Notes: generated from the sequence alone by a model not told the origin. A stretch of 64,000 nt of DNA from Chloroflexota bacterium (GCA_018969485.1 JAGWYG010000009.1:1-64000), one strand, 5' to 3'. Numbered from the stretch's first letter, positions 44,401 through 54,039 are shown. Made by a program: numbers and translations.

Positions 44401-44973
44401 ATGGAAGTGTTGTTCTGTCTCGTCGGAATCGCCGTCGTCGTGGGGCTGGTCATCCTCGTGATGTACAACGGGCTCATCGGCAAGAAGAACGCCGTCGACC
44501 AGGCGTACAGCAGCGTCGATGTGATGCTGAAGAAGCGCTACGATCTCATTCCCAACCTGGTGTCGGCGGTGCAGGCGTACCTGTCGCATGAGCGCGGCCT
44601 GCTCACCGAGCTCACCGAACTGCGCTCCCGTGCGATGGGCGCCACTGCATCGCCGGACGCGCGGGTGGTCGCCGAGAATCAGCTGAGCAGCGTGCTCGGG
44701 CGGGTGATGGTGGTCGCCGAGGCATACCCCGACCTGAAGGCCAGCGACAACTTCGTGCAGCTGCAGGCGAGCCTCAACGAGATCGAAGAGCAGCTGTCGG
44801 CGGCGCGCCGCGCCTACAATGCGGCGGTGACCGATCTCAACAACGCGATCGAGATGGTGCCGACCAACATCATCGCCGGCATGATGCAGCTGCGCCGCCG
44901 CGAGCTGTTTGCCGCCGCCGAGACCGAGCGCGCCAATGTGAATGTCGGGCAGCTGTTCGGGAACGGCCGATGA
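44401..44973 (+). CDS. LemA-family membrane protein
   Basis: 190 aa from ATG 44401. One N-terminal membrane helix (about 3-22) is followed by coiled helices with the LemA core NAVDQAYSSVDVMLKKRYDLIPNL, split here around the conserved R-x-D-LIPNLV. The family forms helical bundles at the membrane; function is unknown. The stop overlaps the DUF3137 start (ATGA), so the two form a unit, a pairing also seen in other bacteria. Confidence 0.9.
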   Translation: MEVLFCLVGIAVVVGLVILVMYNGLIGKKNAVDQAYSSVDVMLKKRYDLIPNLVSAVQAYLSHERGLLTELTELRSRAMGATASPDARVVAENQLSSVLGRVMVVAEAYPDLKASDNFVQLQASLNEIEEQLSAARRAYNAAVTDLNNAIEMVPTNIIAGMMQLRRRELFAAAETERANVNVGQLFGNGR

Positions 44974-45938
44974 GCACGACTGAGGCAATCTATGCGGCAG
45001 AGCTCGCGCCGGTCTTCGCCGAGCTCGATCAGCTGCGGCAGTCGGTGTTCCGCCGACTGCTGATCAGCGGCGGCATCGCGCTGGCGATCGTGGTGGTGGT
45101 CGCGGTCGTGTCGGTGGGGTGTCTGGCGCTGCCTGCACTGATCATCGCCGGCATCGCCGTGTGGTGGCTGAACCGCGAGTCGCTCGCCACCTACCAGTCG
45201 CAGTTCAAGGAGCAGGTGGTCGCGCGGCTGGTCGGCATCATCGATCCCACGTGGCGCTACGACGCGCGCCAGGGCATCGGCGAGGACGAGTTTCGCGCCA
45301 GCCAGATCTGGGATACGTCGATCGATCGCTACGCCTGTGAGGATCTCATCGCCGGCGAGGTCGGCGCGACGGCGTTCCGCTTCTCCGAGGTGCATGCCGA
45401 ATACAAGACCCGACGCACTGATTCGCAGGGTGAGCGCACGACCGAATGGCATACGATCGTTCGCGGCGTATTCTTCATCGGCGACTTCAACAAGTCGTTC
45501 GGCGGACGGACCTTCGTCAAGCCCGATGCCGCCGAGTCCATGCTGGGCGGCATCGGGCAGGCGCTGCAGGGCCTGACGGCGTCGCTCAGCCACCACGGCG
45601 CCGAGCTGGTGAAGCTGGAGGATCCCGAGTTCGAGCGGCTGTTCGTGGTCTATGGTACCGACCAGATCGAGGCGCGCTACATTCTGTCGACCAGCCTGAT
45701 GCGCCGGCTGGTTGAGTTTCGCCGGACCGTCGGCAGCGATATCTGGTTGTCGTTCGTCGATTCGCGCGTGCATCTGGTGATCAGCCATGCGGGGGATCTG
45801 TTCGAGCCGCCGCCCGTCTGGCGCACGAAGCCGATGGATCTGGCGGACGCCCAGGCGTATCTGCGGGATGTCGCGCTGGCACGGGACATCATCGGGGAGC
45901 TGAACCTCAATCTGCGGATCTGGTCGAAGCAGGCGTGA
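44970..45938 (+). CDS. DUF3137 membrane protein, first copy
   Basis: 322 aa. A hydrophilic N-terminal ~28 aa, two membrane helices (about 30-70), then a large soluble domain with IVRGVFFIGDFNKSFGGRTFV and FVVYGTDQIEARYILST, which identify DUF3137. Function unknown; commonly encoded beside LemA. Overlaps lemA by 4 bases. Confidence 0.85.
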   Translation: MSTTEAIYAAELAPVFAELDQLRQSVFRRLLISGGIALAIVVVVAVVSVGCLALPALIIAGIAVWWLNRESLATYQSQFKEQVVARLVGIIDPTWRYDARQGIGEDEFRASQIWDTSIDRYACEDLIAGEVGATAFRFSEVHAEYKTRRTDSQGERTTEWHTIVRGVFFIGDFNKSFGGRTFVKPDAAESMLGGIGQALQGLTASLSHHGAELVKLEDPEFERLFVVYGTDQIEARYILSTSLMRRLVEFRRTVGSDIWLSFVDSRVHLVISHAGDLFEPPPVWRTKPMDLADAQAYLRDVALARDIIGELNLNLRIWSKQA

Positions 45939-45957
45939 TGCTGCGAGGCTGACGGCG

Positions 45958-46941
45958 ATGACGCATCGGGACGCGCTGGATGACCGTACGTATGCCGAGC
46001 TCGCCCCCGTCCTGACGGAGATCGATCAGCTGCGGCGTGCGGTGCTGGCGCGCGTGCTGGGCATCGGGATACCGGTGATGGGCATCACGCTGGTGATCGG
46101 CGCGCTCGCGCTGGTGCTGCTGCCGCCGGCCGCCTGCTTCGTCGTCGTCGTCGGGCTGGTGGTGTGGAGCGCGGGCAGCGCCCAGGCGATGCGGCTGTAC
46201 CGCCGGGAGTTCAAGCAGCGCGTGATCGGGCGCCTGGTCGCACTGCACTACCCCGATCTGACCTATCAGCCCGACGCGGGCATCGACCGTGCGACCTTCA
46301 GCCACGCGGGCCTGTTCCGCGGCGCGATCGACGTCTACACGAGCGAGGACCTGCTCAGCGGCACGCTCGGCGCCACCACGTTCCGCTGCGCCGAAGTGCA
46401 TGCCCAGAGCGAAACCGAGGACGTCGACAGCGATGGCGACCGGACGACGCGCCGGCAGACGATCTTCAAGGGTCTGCTGTTCATCGGCGACTTCAGCAAG
46501 CACTTCGCTGGCCGAACCTATGTGGTGCCGGACGTCGCACAGGCGGCGTTCGGCGGGCTCGGCCAGACGCTGCAGCAGGCCACCGCCGGGCTGCAATTCC
46601 CCGGCACGGCGCTGGTGCAACTGGAAGACCCGGCATTCGAGCGCTGGTTTGCGGTGTACGGCACGGATCAGGTCGAGGCGCGCTATATCCTCTCGACCAG
46701 CCTGATGCAGCGCCTGACCACCTTCCGCGAGGCGATCGGCGCGAGCGTGTCGCTGGCGTTCATCGACGGGCAGGTGGTGGTGGCGATCAGCCGCGATCGC
46801 GCGTGGTTCGAACCGCCGCCGCTGTGGCGCGCCGCGCCGCTGAAGCCCGACGATCTGCGTGCCTGGCTGGCTGATGTCAGGCTGGCGCAGCAGATCATCG
46901 ATGACCTCAATCTCAATCTGCGCATCTGGTCGCGCACCTGA
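45958..46941 (+). CDS. DUF3137 membrane protein, second copy
   Basis: 327 aa, clear paralogue of the preceding gene over its whole length: ELAPVLTEIDQLRRAVLARV, IFKGLLFIGDFSKHFAGRTYV, FAVYGTDQVEARYILST and a shared end DLNLNLRIWS. It arose by tandem duplication long ago, since identity is moderate. 19 bases separate the two, with GAGG before the ATG. The two may form a hetero-oligomer with LemA. Confidence 0.85.
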   Translation: MTHRDALDDRTYAELAPVLTEIDQLRRAVLARVLGIGIPVMGITLVIGALALVLLPPAACFVVVVGLVVWSAGSAQAMRLYRREFKQRVIGRLVALHYPDLTYQPDAGIDRATFSHAGLFRGAIDVYTSEDLLSGTLGATTFRCAEVHAQSETEDVDSDGDRTTRRQTIFKGLLFIGDFSKHFAGRTYVVPDVAQAAFGGLGQTLQQATAGLQFPGTALVQLEDPAFERWFAVYGTDQVEARYILSTSLMQRLTTFREAIGASVSLAFIDGQVVVAISRDRAWFEPPPLWRAAPLKPDDLRAWLADVRLAQQIIDDLNLNLRIWSRT

Positions 46942-47004
46942 TCTGCCGCACCCCGATGGCGCATGGCAGCAGAACGAGCCCAAGCCCCATGCGCATCACG
47001 TTAC

Positions 47005-47093
47005 GGGGCCCTGGCCCTGGCGGCCGTGCCCTGCGGCGGCGCGCCATCGGGGGAAACTCCTCGGCTCCATCGCAGCGCAGCACGCCTGCGCGG
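47005..47093 (+). repeat. Dispersed GC-rich repeat, copy A
   Basis: GCCCTGGCCCTGGCGGCCG (47008-47026) and the next 30 bases match copy B at 47573 onward with few changes; GGCTCCATCGCAGCGCAGC (47062-47080) matches copy C. It lies 100 bases upstream of the dead transposase gene, while copy B lies immediately downstream. Confidence 0.65.
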
Positions 47094-47191
47094 GCTCTGG
47101 GTTGACGAATGGCGTAGCGCTCAGGCACGCTCAAACGGTCTATCCGGCATATCAGCCAAGCCAGCCATGATAACCCAAGGAGTACACCACA

Positions 47192-47552
47192 ATGTCACAG
47201 CATCATTCCACCTGATATGGTCAACGTGGGAACGCATGCCACTGATCAGTCCGGCACCCCGCCTCTATCGCGCTCGGATGCCAACCCCTGGCGCTCGGTG
47301 GCGCCGCCGATCACGTCCATCTGCCCGTCTCATTCACGCCGACCACCACCATCGCACGTCTTGTCGGCGAGATCGACGGTGCCAGCCCGCACCTCATCAC
47401 CCGCGAGATTCAGCCGGGCCAGTTGTTGCGCTGGCAGGGCTCACATGGCGCATGCACCGTCAGCCGGACAGCCCTTGCTCAGGTACGCGCATCCATCCTC
47501 CACCAGAAGCGCCATCATGATTACGACGCGACGCTCCCTGAGCTCGAGCCAT
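47192..47552 (+). pseudogene. Dead REP-associated tyrosine transposase (IS200/IS605-like)
   Basis: AAGGAG precedes ATG 47192, but the frame stops after seven codons. Read across frameshifts, the family is clear: FHLIWSTWERMPLISP, then in another frame GGAADHVHLPVSFTPTTTIA with the metal-binding HVH of Y1 transposases, EIQPGQLLRWQGSHGACTVS, and VRASILHQKRHH. In active relatives the last motif has the nucleophilic Tyr (usually VRAYIxxQxxHH); here it is Ser. At least two frameshifts plus loss of the Tyr mean it is inactive. Flanked by repeat copies A and B. Confidence 0.8.
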
Positions 47553-47560
47553 TTTCACCA

Positions 47561-47640
47561 GGCCGCGTCGGCAGCCCTGGCCCTGGCGGCCGAGCCCTGC
47601 GGCAGTGCGTCGTCGGGGGGCGCTCCCCCGTAGGGGACAC
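47561..47640 (+). repeat. Dispersed GC-rich repeat, copy B
   Basis: Begins a few bases after the end of the transposase remnant. GGCCGCGTCGGCAGCCCTGG matches copy C; the run to 47610 matches copy A. A tight palindrome, GGGGG-CGCT-CCCCC (47616-47629), lies inside, as expected of a REP-like element able to fold. Confidence 0.65.
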
Positions 47641-47730
47641 GCCCCCGGCACGCCGTGTCGCCTGTGCGGCGCCCCGAGCCGCCGGCGATCGGCCATGGCT
47701 CACGCCCGCCGCGCCACGGCGGCGCCCCGA
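47641..47730. other. Short GC-rich gap, no gene seen
   Basis: Between repeat B and the MFS gene end; no frame resembles a protein. Confidence 0.3.
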
Positions 47731-49071
47731 TCACTGCGCGTGCGCCTCGGCCTCGGCGCGCGCCACGTCGACGCGACTCAGCAGCGCGAAGCCGACGACG
47801 AAGAACACCATCAGCGACACGATGGCGACGCGGTAGCTGTCGGTGAACTGCAGCGCCAGCCCGAACAGCAGCGGCCCGATCCAACTCGTGCCCCGCTCGC
47901 TGACCTCGTACAGACTGAAATACTCGGCCTCACGCCCCGGCGGGATCATGCGGGCGAACATCGAGCGGCTGAGCGCCTGACTGCCACCAAGCACCAGCGC
48001 GATGATGGTGGCCAGCAGGTAGAACTGGGTCGCATCGCCGGCAGCCATCACATAGCCAAACACCGTCGCGCCGACCCACACCACCAGCGAGCCCAGCACC
48101 GTATTGCGCGCCCCGAAGCGCTGCGCGACGCGCCCGAGCGCCAATGCGCCGAACAGCCCGACGAACTGCACCAGCAGGATGCCCGAGATCAACGTGCCCT
48201 GCTCGAGCTTCAACTCCTCGGCGCCGAACGTCGATGCCAGGCCGATCACCGTCTGGATGCCATCGTTGTAGAGCAGGTACGCCGCCAGGAACAGCAGCGT
48301 CTGCGGGTACCGCCGTGCCGAACGGATCGTGTCGCCGAGCTGGCGGAACCCGACGGTGAGCAGCCGCTCGCCGCTGGCGAGCTGCCGTACCGGCGCGCGG
48401 CGGCGCAGCCGGCTGAGCGGGATGAGCGTGAAGAGCGCCCACCACGCACCGGCCGACAGCAGGCTGATGCGCACGGCCTGGCCGCCGCTGAGCCCGAACG
48501 ACTCGGCGCGCTGGAACAGGATCAGGTTCAGCAGGAGCAGCAGGCCGCCGCCCAGGTACCCCAATGCCCAGGCATGCGACGAGATCCGGTCGTGATCGCC
48601 GGACGGCGCGATGTCGGGCAGGAATGCGTTGTAGAACACGATCGATGCGCCGAACGCCAGGTTGGCCAGCACGAACAGCCCGCCGCCGAGCTGATAGTTG
48701 CTGCCCTCGAGGAAGTACATCCCCATCGTCGCCGCCGAGCCCAGAAACGCGAAGCAGAACAGCAGGTCCTTCTTGCGCTGGGTGAAGTCGGCGATCGCAC
48801 CCAGGATCGGCAGGAACAGCACCTGGAGCAGCACCGAGAGCGAGATCAGGTACGGAAAGTAGGCCGCGGCGTCGATCGGCAGCCAGCCGCCGAGCGGATA
48901 GACGTGGCCGGTCGCATCGGCAGCGCTGCGCGCGATGCCGGTGAGATACGGCCCGAGGAAGACGCTGACCACCGTCGTCGAGAAGGCCGAGTTGGCCCAG
49001 TCGTACCAGTACCAGCCGATCTGTTCGCGACGGTCGTAGGATGTCGTGGTGCTGCCAGCCGAAGTACTCAT
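47731..49071 (-). CDS. UMF1/Atg22-type MFS transporter
   Basis: 446 aa, 12 predicted membrane helices. The hallmark WYWYDWANSAFSTTVVSVF at the N-terminus and the DFTQRKK loop between helices identify the bacterial UMF1 branch related to yeast Atg22, an amino-acid exporter; substrate in bacteria is unknown. Start at ATG 49071 with GGAGGA 7 bases upstream; the frame is open for 31 more codons with no site. The 154-base gap upstream holds nothing I recognise. Confidence 0.85.
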   Translation of the reverse strand: MSTSAGSTTTSYDRREQIGWYWYDWANSAFSTTVVSVFLGPYLTGIARSAADATGHVYPLGGWLPIDAAAYFPYLISLSVLLQVLFLPILGAIADFTQRKKDLLFCFAFLGSAATMGMYFLEGSNYQLGGGLFVLANLAFGASIVFYNAFLPDIAPSGDHDRISSHAWALGYLGGGLLLLLNLILFQRAESFGLSGGQAVRISLLSAGAWWALFTLIPLSRLRRRAPVRQLASGERLLTVGFRQLGDTIRSARRYPQTLLFLAAYLLYNDGIQTVIGLASTFGAEELKLEQGTLISGILLVQFVGLFGALALGRVAQRFGARNTVLGSLVVWVGATVFGYVMAAGDATQFYLLATIIALVLGGSQALSRSMFARMIPPGREAEYFSLYEVSERGTSWIGPLLFGLALQFTDSYRVAIVSLMVFFVVGFALLSRVDVARAEAEAHAQ

Positions 49072-49225
49072 CCTGCTTCCTCCCAACACTGTCAAACGAG
49101 CCGCGGTCGACGACGGATGCCCGGCGGCCCGATGGCGCGCCGCCAGGTCGGGGAGTATGCGCAAGGCCGCTGACGCGGCGCCCGGTCAGGCGCGTGACTG
49201 CTGGTCATGCGATTGGCGGCACAGC

Positions 49226-49933
49226 TCACCACACCACCGGCACCGCGGCGCCCAGCGCCAGGCCGCTTCGGTCGAGCTCGCCGGCATGCCCAAGAATCTC
49301 GACGCCGGCACCGGCGGCGGCGTCGAGTGCCGCCACGAACGCCGGATCGATGGCATGGTTGATCACGATACGCGATGCGTGCCCCTGTGCGACGAACAGC
49401 ACGGCGGTGCGCAGGCCGGCCTGGCGATGCCCGGCGAGGTGCCGCAGGTGCCGCGCGCCACGCGCCGTCGGTGCGTCGGGAAACCAGGCGACGCCATCGA
49501 GGATCAGCGCCGCCGACTTGACCTCGAGCAGGCAGGTGCCCGCCGCGCCGTCGAGCGCGACATCGAAGCGGTCGTCGCCGATGCGCGCCTCGGCACGGAT
49601 GCGCTCGTAGCCGGCGAATGCCGGCAGGGCGCCGGCGCGCAGCGCCGCCACGACCAGGCGGTTCGGCAGCAGCGTGTCGATGCTGGTGCGCCGCTCGCCG
49701 ACCAACGCCACCGCCGCCTGGTAGCGGGTGGCGCGATGTGCGCCCGGGCGCTCGACCAGCCAGACCCGCGCGGTGGGGACGAGCGTCTCGCGCAGCCGGC
49801 CGCGATCGGCGACGTGCGCCGCGACGGCCGCGCCGTCGAGCTCGACGGTGACGACGAAGCGATTGGGACGCGCCAGGAACTGGCCCTCGTGGACGGCGCC
49901 ACCACCGGCGAGCGGCACGCGGACCGGGATCAT
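49226..49933 (-). CDS. sfsA: SfsA-family protein
   Basis: 235 aa. RPNRFVVTVELDG, HVADRGRLRETLVPTARV and LLEVKSAALILDGVAWFPDAP (the nuclease-like LEVK core) follow the SfsA pattern through the C-terminal APAVPVVW-like end. SfsA was named for sugar fermentation stimulation and binds nucleic acid in vitro; its fold suggests a nuclease. Overlaps the enoyl-CoA hydratase stop by 4 bases (ATGA). Confidence 0.9.
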   Translation of the reverse strand: MIPVRVPLAGGGAVHEGQFLARPNRFVVTVELDGAAVAAHVADRGRLRETLVPTARVWLVERPGAHRATRYQAAVALVGERRTSIDTLLPNRLVVAALRAGALPAFAGYERIRAEARIGDDRFDVALDGAAGTCLLEVKSAALILDGVAWFPDAPTARGARHLRHLAGHRQAGLRTAVLFVAQGHASRIVINHAIDPAFVAALDAAAGAGVEILGHAGELDRSGLALGAAVPVVW

Positions 49934-50715
49934 CGGCCGCTCCACTGTGGCGCACGGCGTTCGAGAAACGCCCGGGTGCCCTCGCGACCGTCGTCGCTGA
50001 CGCAGCGTTCGCCGAAGGCGCGGGCCTCGAGCGCGCACGCCGCGTGCAGGGGCATTCCGGCGCCGTCGCGGATGAGCTGCTTGATGGCGACGAGCGACTG
50101 TGGCGCGCGGCCTGCCAGGCGCTGTGCCAGCGCCTGGGCCTGTGGCAGCAGCTCGGCGCCGGGCACGACGCGCTCGACGATGCCGAGCCGCGCCGCCTCG
50201 GCAGCGTCGACCGGCTCGCCGGTCAGGCACAGCCAGCGCGTCGCGCCCGGCCCGATCAGGCGCAGCAGCCGCTGGCTGCCGCCCCAGCCGGGGATCAGGC
50301 CGAGCTGGATCTCGGGCAGGCCGACGCGCGCGTGCTCGGCCATCAGGCGCAGATCGCAGGCCAGGGCGACCTCGAGCCCGCCGCCGAGCGCCACACCATT
50401 GAGCGCCGCGATGCTCACCAGCCGCGACTCCTCGATCCCCCGCAGCACTGCCTGCGCGGCCTCGCACCATGCGGTCGCCGCGGCGGCATCGGCCAACTGG
50501 CGGATCTCGCCGATGTCGGCACCGGCGACGAACGCGCGCTCGCCGGCGCCGGTGAGGACCACCACGCGTACTGTCGCATCGGCCTCGAGGCGCGACCACA
50601 CCGCGCCGAGCGCCGCGATGTGCGCGGCGTCGAGCGCATTGCGCACGGCAGGCCGGTCGATCGTCACCGTCGCCACCGCGCCATCAGCCACCAGCCGGAT
50701 CCCGTCCGCGTCCAT
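49930..50715 (-). CDS. Enoyl-CoA hydratase/isomerase
   Basis: 261 aa from ATG 50715 (AAAGGAG 8 bases upstream); the frame also opens at a GTG at 50733. Crotonase fold: AFVAGADIGEI and ALNGVALGGGLEVALACD form the oxyanion hole and carry one catalytic Glu; LPEIQLGLIPGWGG carries the second. Both glutamates of true hydratases are present, so hydration of 2-enoyl-CoA in beta-oxidation is likely. It follows the lipid kinase gene by 14 bases. Confidence 0.88.
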   Translation of the reverse strand: MDADGIRLVADGAVATVTIDRPAVRNALDAAHIAALGAVWSRLEADATVRVVVLTGAGERAFVAGADIGEIRQLADAAAATAWCEAAQAVLRGIEESRLVSIAALNGVALGGGLEVALACDLRLMAEHARVGLPEIQLGLIPGWGGSQRLLRLIGPGATRWLCLTGEPVDAAEAARLGIVERVVPGAELLPQAQALAQRLAGRAPQSLVAIKQLIRDGAGMPLHAACALEARAFGERCVSDDGREGTRAFLERRAPQWSGR

Positions 50716-50729
50716 CGCCGTCGCTCCTT

Positions 50730-51644
50730 TCACACCACGACATCGAGCGCGCCGGGCAGCACCGCGACGCGCACCTCACGGGCATCGGTGGCCAGCACCT
50801 CGCCGTCGGCCTGCACCGGCATCGGCGCCTGGCAGCGGATCTCGATCGCCGCGCCACGGCCCATCGTCACCTCGCGCAATGTGGTGTGGCTGCCCTCCAT
50901 CAGCCGCGGAATGTAGCGGATGATCTGGTCGAGCCGCAGCCTGTCGACCAGGCACAGATCGAGCAGCCCGTCATCGAACGCGGCGTCCGGCGTCATCCAG
51001 AAGCCGGCGCCCTGGCAGCGGCCGTTGGCGACGTTGGCGAACATCAGCCGGCGCCGCAGCCGGCTCTCGTCATAGACGACCTCCATCGGATGGGCGCGGT
51101 AGTTCGCCAGCGCGCGGATGATCGCCGTCAGGTACACGGCCAGGCCGCGCAGCCGCGTGATCTTGAGCGCCTCGGCGGCGACCTGGGCGTCGAAGCCTAT
51201 GCCGATGGCGTTGATGAAGTGGCGCGGTGCCGCATCGCCGACGATGATCTGCCCCAGGTCGATGCTGCGCGTCTCGTCGGCGGCCAGCCGTGCGACGGCC
51301 GCCGCGACATCGTTGGCCGGGATGCGCTCGAGCATCTTGGCAAAGTCGCTGCCGGTGCCCAGCGGAATGATGCCGAGGCTGGCCCGGGGTGCGCCCGTCG
51401 CCTCGGCGCCCTTGATGCCGTTGACGACCTCGTTGATCGTTCCGTCGCCGCCCACCGCGACGACGCGCCGTGCGCCGCCCTCGATCGCCTGCCAGGCCAG
51501 CTCGGTGGCCCCTCCCCGCGCGTGCGTGATGACCAGCCGTGCATCGATGCCTGCGGCGCGGCAGGCCTCCTCGATCTCGCCGCGCCGCGCGCCGGCGGCG
51601 CCACGACCGGCCCAGGGGTTGAGAATGATCACCGTGTGGCTCAT
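50730..51644 (-). CDS. Diacylglycerol/lipid kinase family protein
   Basis: 304 aa. NPWAGRGAAG at the N-terminus and VVAVGGDGTINEVVNGI (nucleotide-binding GGDGT) define the DagK/YegS catalytic fold; IPLGTGSDFAKML is the third conserved block. It phosphorylates diacylglycerol or another lipid at the membrane. Which lipid cannot be told. GGGAGGAG precedes the ATG; first gene of the kinase-hydratase-sfsA unit. Confidence 0.88.
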   Translation of the reverse strand: MSHTVIILNPWAGRGAAGARRGEIEEACRAAGIDARLVITHARGGATELAWQAIEGGARRVVAVGGDGTINEVVNGIKGAEATGAPRASLGIIPLGTGSDFAKMLERIPANDVAAAVARLAADETRSIDLGQIIVGDAAPRHFINAIGIGFDAQVAAEALKITRLRGLAVYLTAIIRALANYRAHPMEVVYDESRLRRRLMFANVANGRCQGAGFWMTPDAAFDDGLLDLCLVDRLRLDQIIRYIPRLMEGSHTTLREVTMGRGAAIEIRCQAPMPVQADGEVLATDAREVRVAVLPGALDVVV

Positions 51645-51701
51645 GCGCTCCTCCCAACACCGATGCCGGTGCCGATCACCGGCTGTGTCCTCTGCGGCGC
51701 G

Positions 51702-52109
51702 TCACTGGCGGGCTACGAGCACGGCGAGCAGCGTGTGGCCGTAGGCCTCGGCGGCAGTGCTGCCGCTGCCGCTATGCCGCCCGGCGCGGCAGCGGTAGCC
51801 CGCCGCGCCGCGCTGGAGCTCCAGCGGCTCGTGCGGCGCCAGGTACCCTTCGATCGCTTCGCGCAGCTGGGCCTCATCGGGCAGCCAGACCACCTCGCTG
51901 TGCAGCACGTGGTCGAGCGCCCACTCGCTGGCGCCGTGGAACGCGATCGCCAGCTCGCCGTGGAGCATCACCAGCGAGGCGGGCATCTCGGCGATGACGA
52001 ATGGGACGGCGTCGCCGTCGCGACCGATCACCGCGAAACGGTCGAACTCGGCTGGTGTCCACGGCAAGCCGGCGCGACGCAGGGCTGCCGCCAATTCGAC
52101 GCTGATCAT
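51702..52109 (-). CDS. Small conserved protein of unknown function
   Basis: 135 aa. [38 protein letters not shown] and a C-terminal AEAYGHTLLAVL resemble a small family found in Actinobacteria and Chloroflexota, sometimes labelled 'pilus assembly CpaE' without evidence. No signal, membrane or catalytic motif. It overlaps the phosphoesterase gene by 4 bases and is the last gene of the galT group. Confidence 0.65.
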   Translation of the reverse strand: MISVELAAALRRAGLPWTPAEFDRFAVIGRDGDAVPFVIAEMPASLVMLHGELAIAFHGASEWALDHVLHSEVVWLPDEAQLREAIEGYLAPHEPLELQRGAAGYRCRAGRHSGSGSTAAEAYGHTLLAVLVARQ

Positions 52110-52975
52110 GAACCCCCTCGTGTGTGCCCGAAATCGCTGCGGAATTGGTCGAGCGCTGCGGCGACGCTCAGCTCACCGGTGACGACCCGCCAGTGGTACA
52201 GGGCGAGCCAGGTGCTGAGCTGCGGCTGGGCGCTGCAGAACTCGTCGTAGATGATCCAGGCGGCCGCGCCGACCGCGAAGAAGCCGCTCCGGGCGAATGC
52301 CCGGTCGGTGGCGGCGCGATCGTAGGCGATGCGCACGATCTGCGCCTGCCAGCCACGCCGGCCCCAGGCCAGCCGGGCATAGCTCGCACGGTGGTCGCCG
52401 TCGAATGGCATGCCGACGGAGCCGGCATTGACGACCAGCGTGTCGTCGATGGCGCGCACCAGCGGTACGTGCGTGTGGCCCACGGCCAGCACGGCCGGGG
52501 CCGGCGCAATCTGCTCGCGCAGCTCGGCATCAGGCGTGCTCTCCAGGATGTTGTCGCGGTCGTGGCGCATCGAGGCGTGGACGATGCGCACCTCGCCGCC
52601 ATCGGGGGCGCCCAGGCTGATGCCCGCCGGCAATGCCGCCAGCGGCGCCACGTCGCCGAGCTGCCGGCACGTCCAGGCGATGCTGCGCCGGATCTCTTCC
52701 TCGAGCCCCTGACGCGGCTGGTGCGCCCCGGCGACGTCCAGCACATACCCCTCGTGGTTGCCGCGCACCACCAGCCAGCCATGCCGGCGGCGCTGCTGGA
52801 TCAGCGCGAGACACTCGGCCGACTGCGGCCCGCGATTGACGATGTCGCCCGCGACGACCACCGCATCGGGCGCCCAGCGGTCGATGTCGTCGGCGACCGC
52901 CTCGAGCGCGGCCAGATTGCCGTGAATGTCGGCCAGCACTGCGATGCGCGCGGCCGGCGCGCCGCCGGGCGTCAT
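52106..52975 (-). CDS. Metallophosphoesterase
   Basis: 289 aa from ATG 52975. Calcineurin-like motifs in order: [30 protein letters not shown] and GHTHVP, all metal ligands present. The fold is close to YfcE/diadenosine-tetraphosphatase-like DUF-type phosphodiesterases. The C-terminal 70 aa ([17 protein letters not shown]) are an extra helical segment. Starts and stops overlap galT and the small protein by 4 bases each, so the three are tightly coupled. Confidence 0.85.
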   Translation of the reverse strand: MTPGGAPAARIAVLADIHGNLAALEAVADDIDRWAPDAVVVAGDIVNRGPQSAECLALIQQRRRHGWLVVRGNHEGYVLDVAGAHQPRQGLEEEIRRSIAWTCRQLGDVAPLAALPAGISLGAPDGGEVRIVHASMRHDRDNILESTPDAELREQIAPAPAVLAVGHTHVPLVRAIDDTLVVNAGSVGMPFDGDHRASYARLAWGRRGWQAQIVRIAYDRAATDRAFARSGFFAVGAAAWIIYDEFCSAQPQLSTWLALYHWRVVTGELSVAAALDQFRSDFGHTRGGS

Positions 52976-54039
52976 GCCGGCGCCACGCTGTTGGCGAGAT
53001 CGCGCAGGCGGGCGGCGGCGTACTCGGCGGTGATGTCGCGCTGCGGCTCGCCGAGCATCTCGAAGCCGACGAGGAACTTGCGCACGGTGGCCGAGCGCAG
53101 CAGCGGCGGGAAGAAATGGGCGTGAAGCTGCCACGCGGGGTGTGCCGCGCCATCGCAGGGCTGCTGGTGCAGGCCCATCGAGTACGGGAATGGCGCACCG
53201 AAGACACGATCGTAGGCGGCGGCGACGCGCCGGATGACCTCGGCCAGATCATGGCGTTCGGCCGCATCGAGCACGCCCAGCGCGCCCGCCGGGCGCCGGC
53301 CGATGATCATCGTCTCGAATGGCCACACCGCCCAGAACGGCACCAGCGCGACGAACGACGCGCCGGCCCACACGATCCGCGCGCCGTCGGCCTCCTCGGC
53401 GGCGAGGTAGTCGCCGAGCAATGTGCGGCCATGGGTCGCGAAATAGGCGCGCTGCGCCTGGTCCTCGCGCGCGACGATGGTCGGCAGGTGCTCGGTCGCC
53501 CAGATCTGGCCGTGGGGATGCGGATTGCTGGCGCCCATCATCGCGCCGCGATTCTCGAAGATCTGCACCGAGCCGATCGCCGCACGCGCGCCGAGCTCGT
53601 CGGTCTGTGCCGCCCACAGGTCGACGACGGCGGCGATGCCGGCGGTGTCGAGCGCGGCGAGCGACAGGTCGTGCCGCGGCGAGTAGCAGATGACGCGGCA
53701 GATGCCGCGCTCGGCATGCGCGCGCATCAGCCCCGTGGCGTCGCGCTGCTGCGCCGCCGGCACATCGGGCAGGAGTGCCGCGTAATCGTTGTCGAAGACA
53801 AAGGTGCCGGTGTAGGCGGGATTGCGCACGCCGCCGGCGCGCGCGTTGCCCGGGCACAGGTAACACGTCGGATCGTAGGGCGCCGCCGCCGCGCCGGCTA
53901 CCGCCTCGACCTGGCCCTGCCAGGGGCGCAGGGTGCGGTGCGGCGAGACCAGCACCCACTCGTCGAGCAGCGGGTTGTAGCGTCGGTGCGGCACATCGCG
54001 CAGCAGGTCCATCATCGCCTCGTCGTCGTGATCGCGCAT
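52972..54039 (-). CDS. galT: Galactose-1-phosphate uridylyltransferase
   Basis: 355 aa. HIT superfamily. [17 protein letters not shown] and CYLCPGNAR (structural-metal cysteines) at the N-terminus; [15 protein letters not shown] with the uridylylated His; and the C-terminal HAHFFPP segment. It swaps UMP between UDP-glucose and galactose-1-phosphate in the Leloir pathway. No galK or galE nearby. AGGA lies a few bases before the ATG. Galactose-1-phosphate adenylyl variants exist but HPHGQ favours GalT. Confidence 0.9.
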   Translation of the reverse strand: MRDHDDEAMMDLLRDVPHRRYNPLLDEWVLVSPHRTLRPWQGQVEAVAGAAAAPYDPTCYLCPGNARAGGVRNPAYTGTFVFDNDYAALLPDVPAAQQRDATGLMRAHAERGICRVICYSPRHDLSLAALDTAGIAAVVDLWAAQTDELGARAAIGSVQIFENRGAMMGASNPHPHGQIWATEHLPTIVAREDQAQRAYFATHGRTLLGDYLAAEEADGARIVWAGASFVALVPFWAVWPFETMIIGRRPAGALGVLDAAERHDLAEVIRRVAAAYDRVFGAPFPYSMGLHQQPCDGAAHPAWQLHAHFFPPLLRSATVRKFLVGFEMLGEPQRDITAEYAAARLRDLANSVAPA

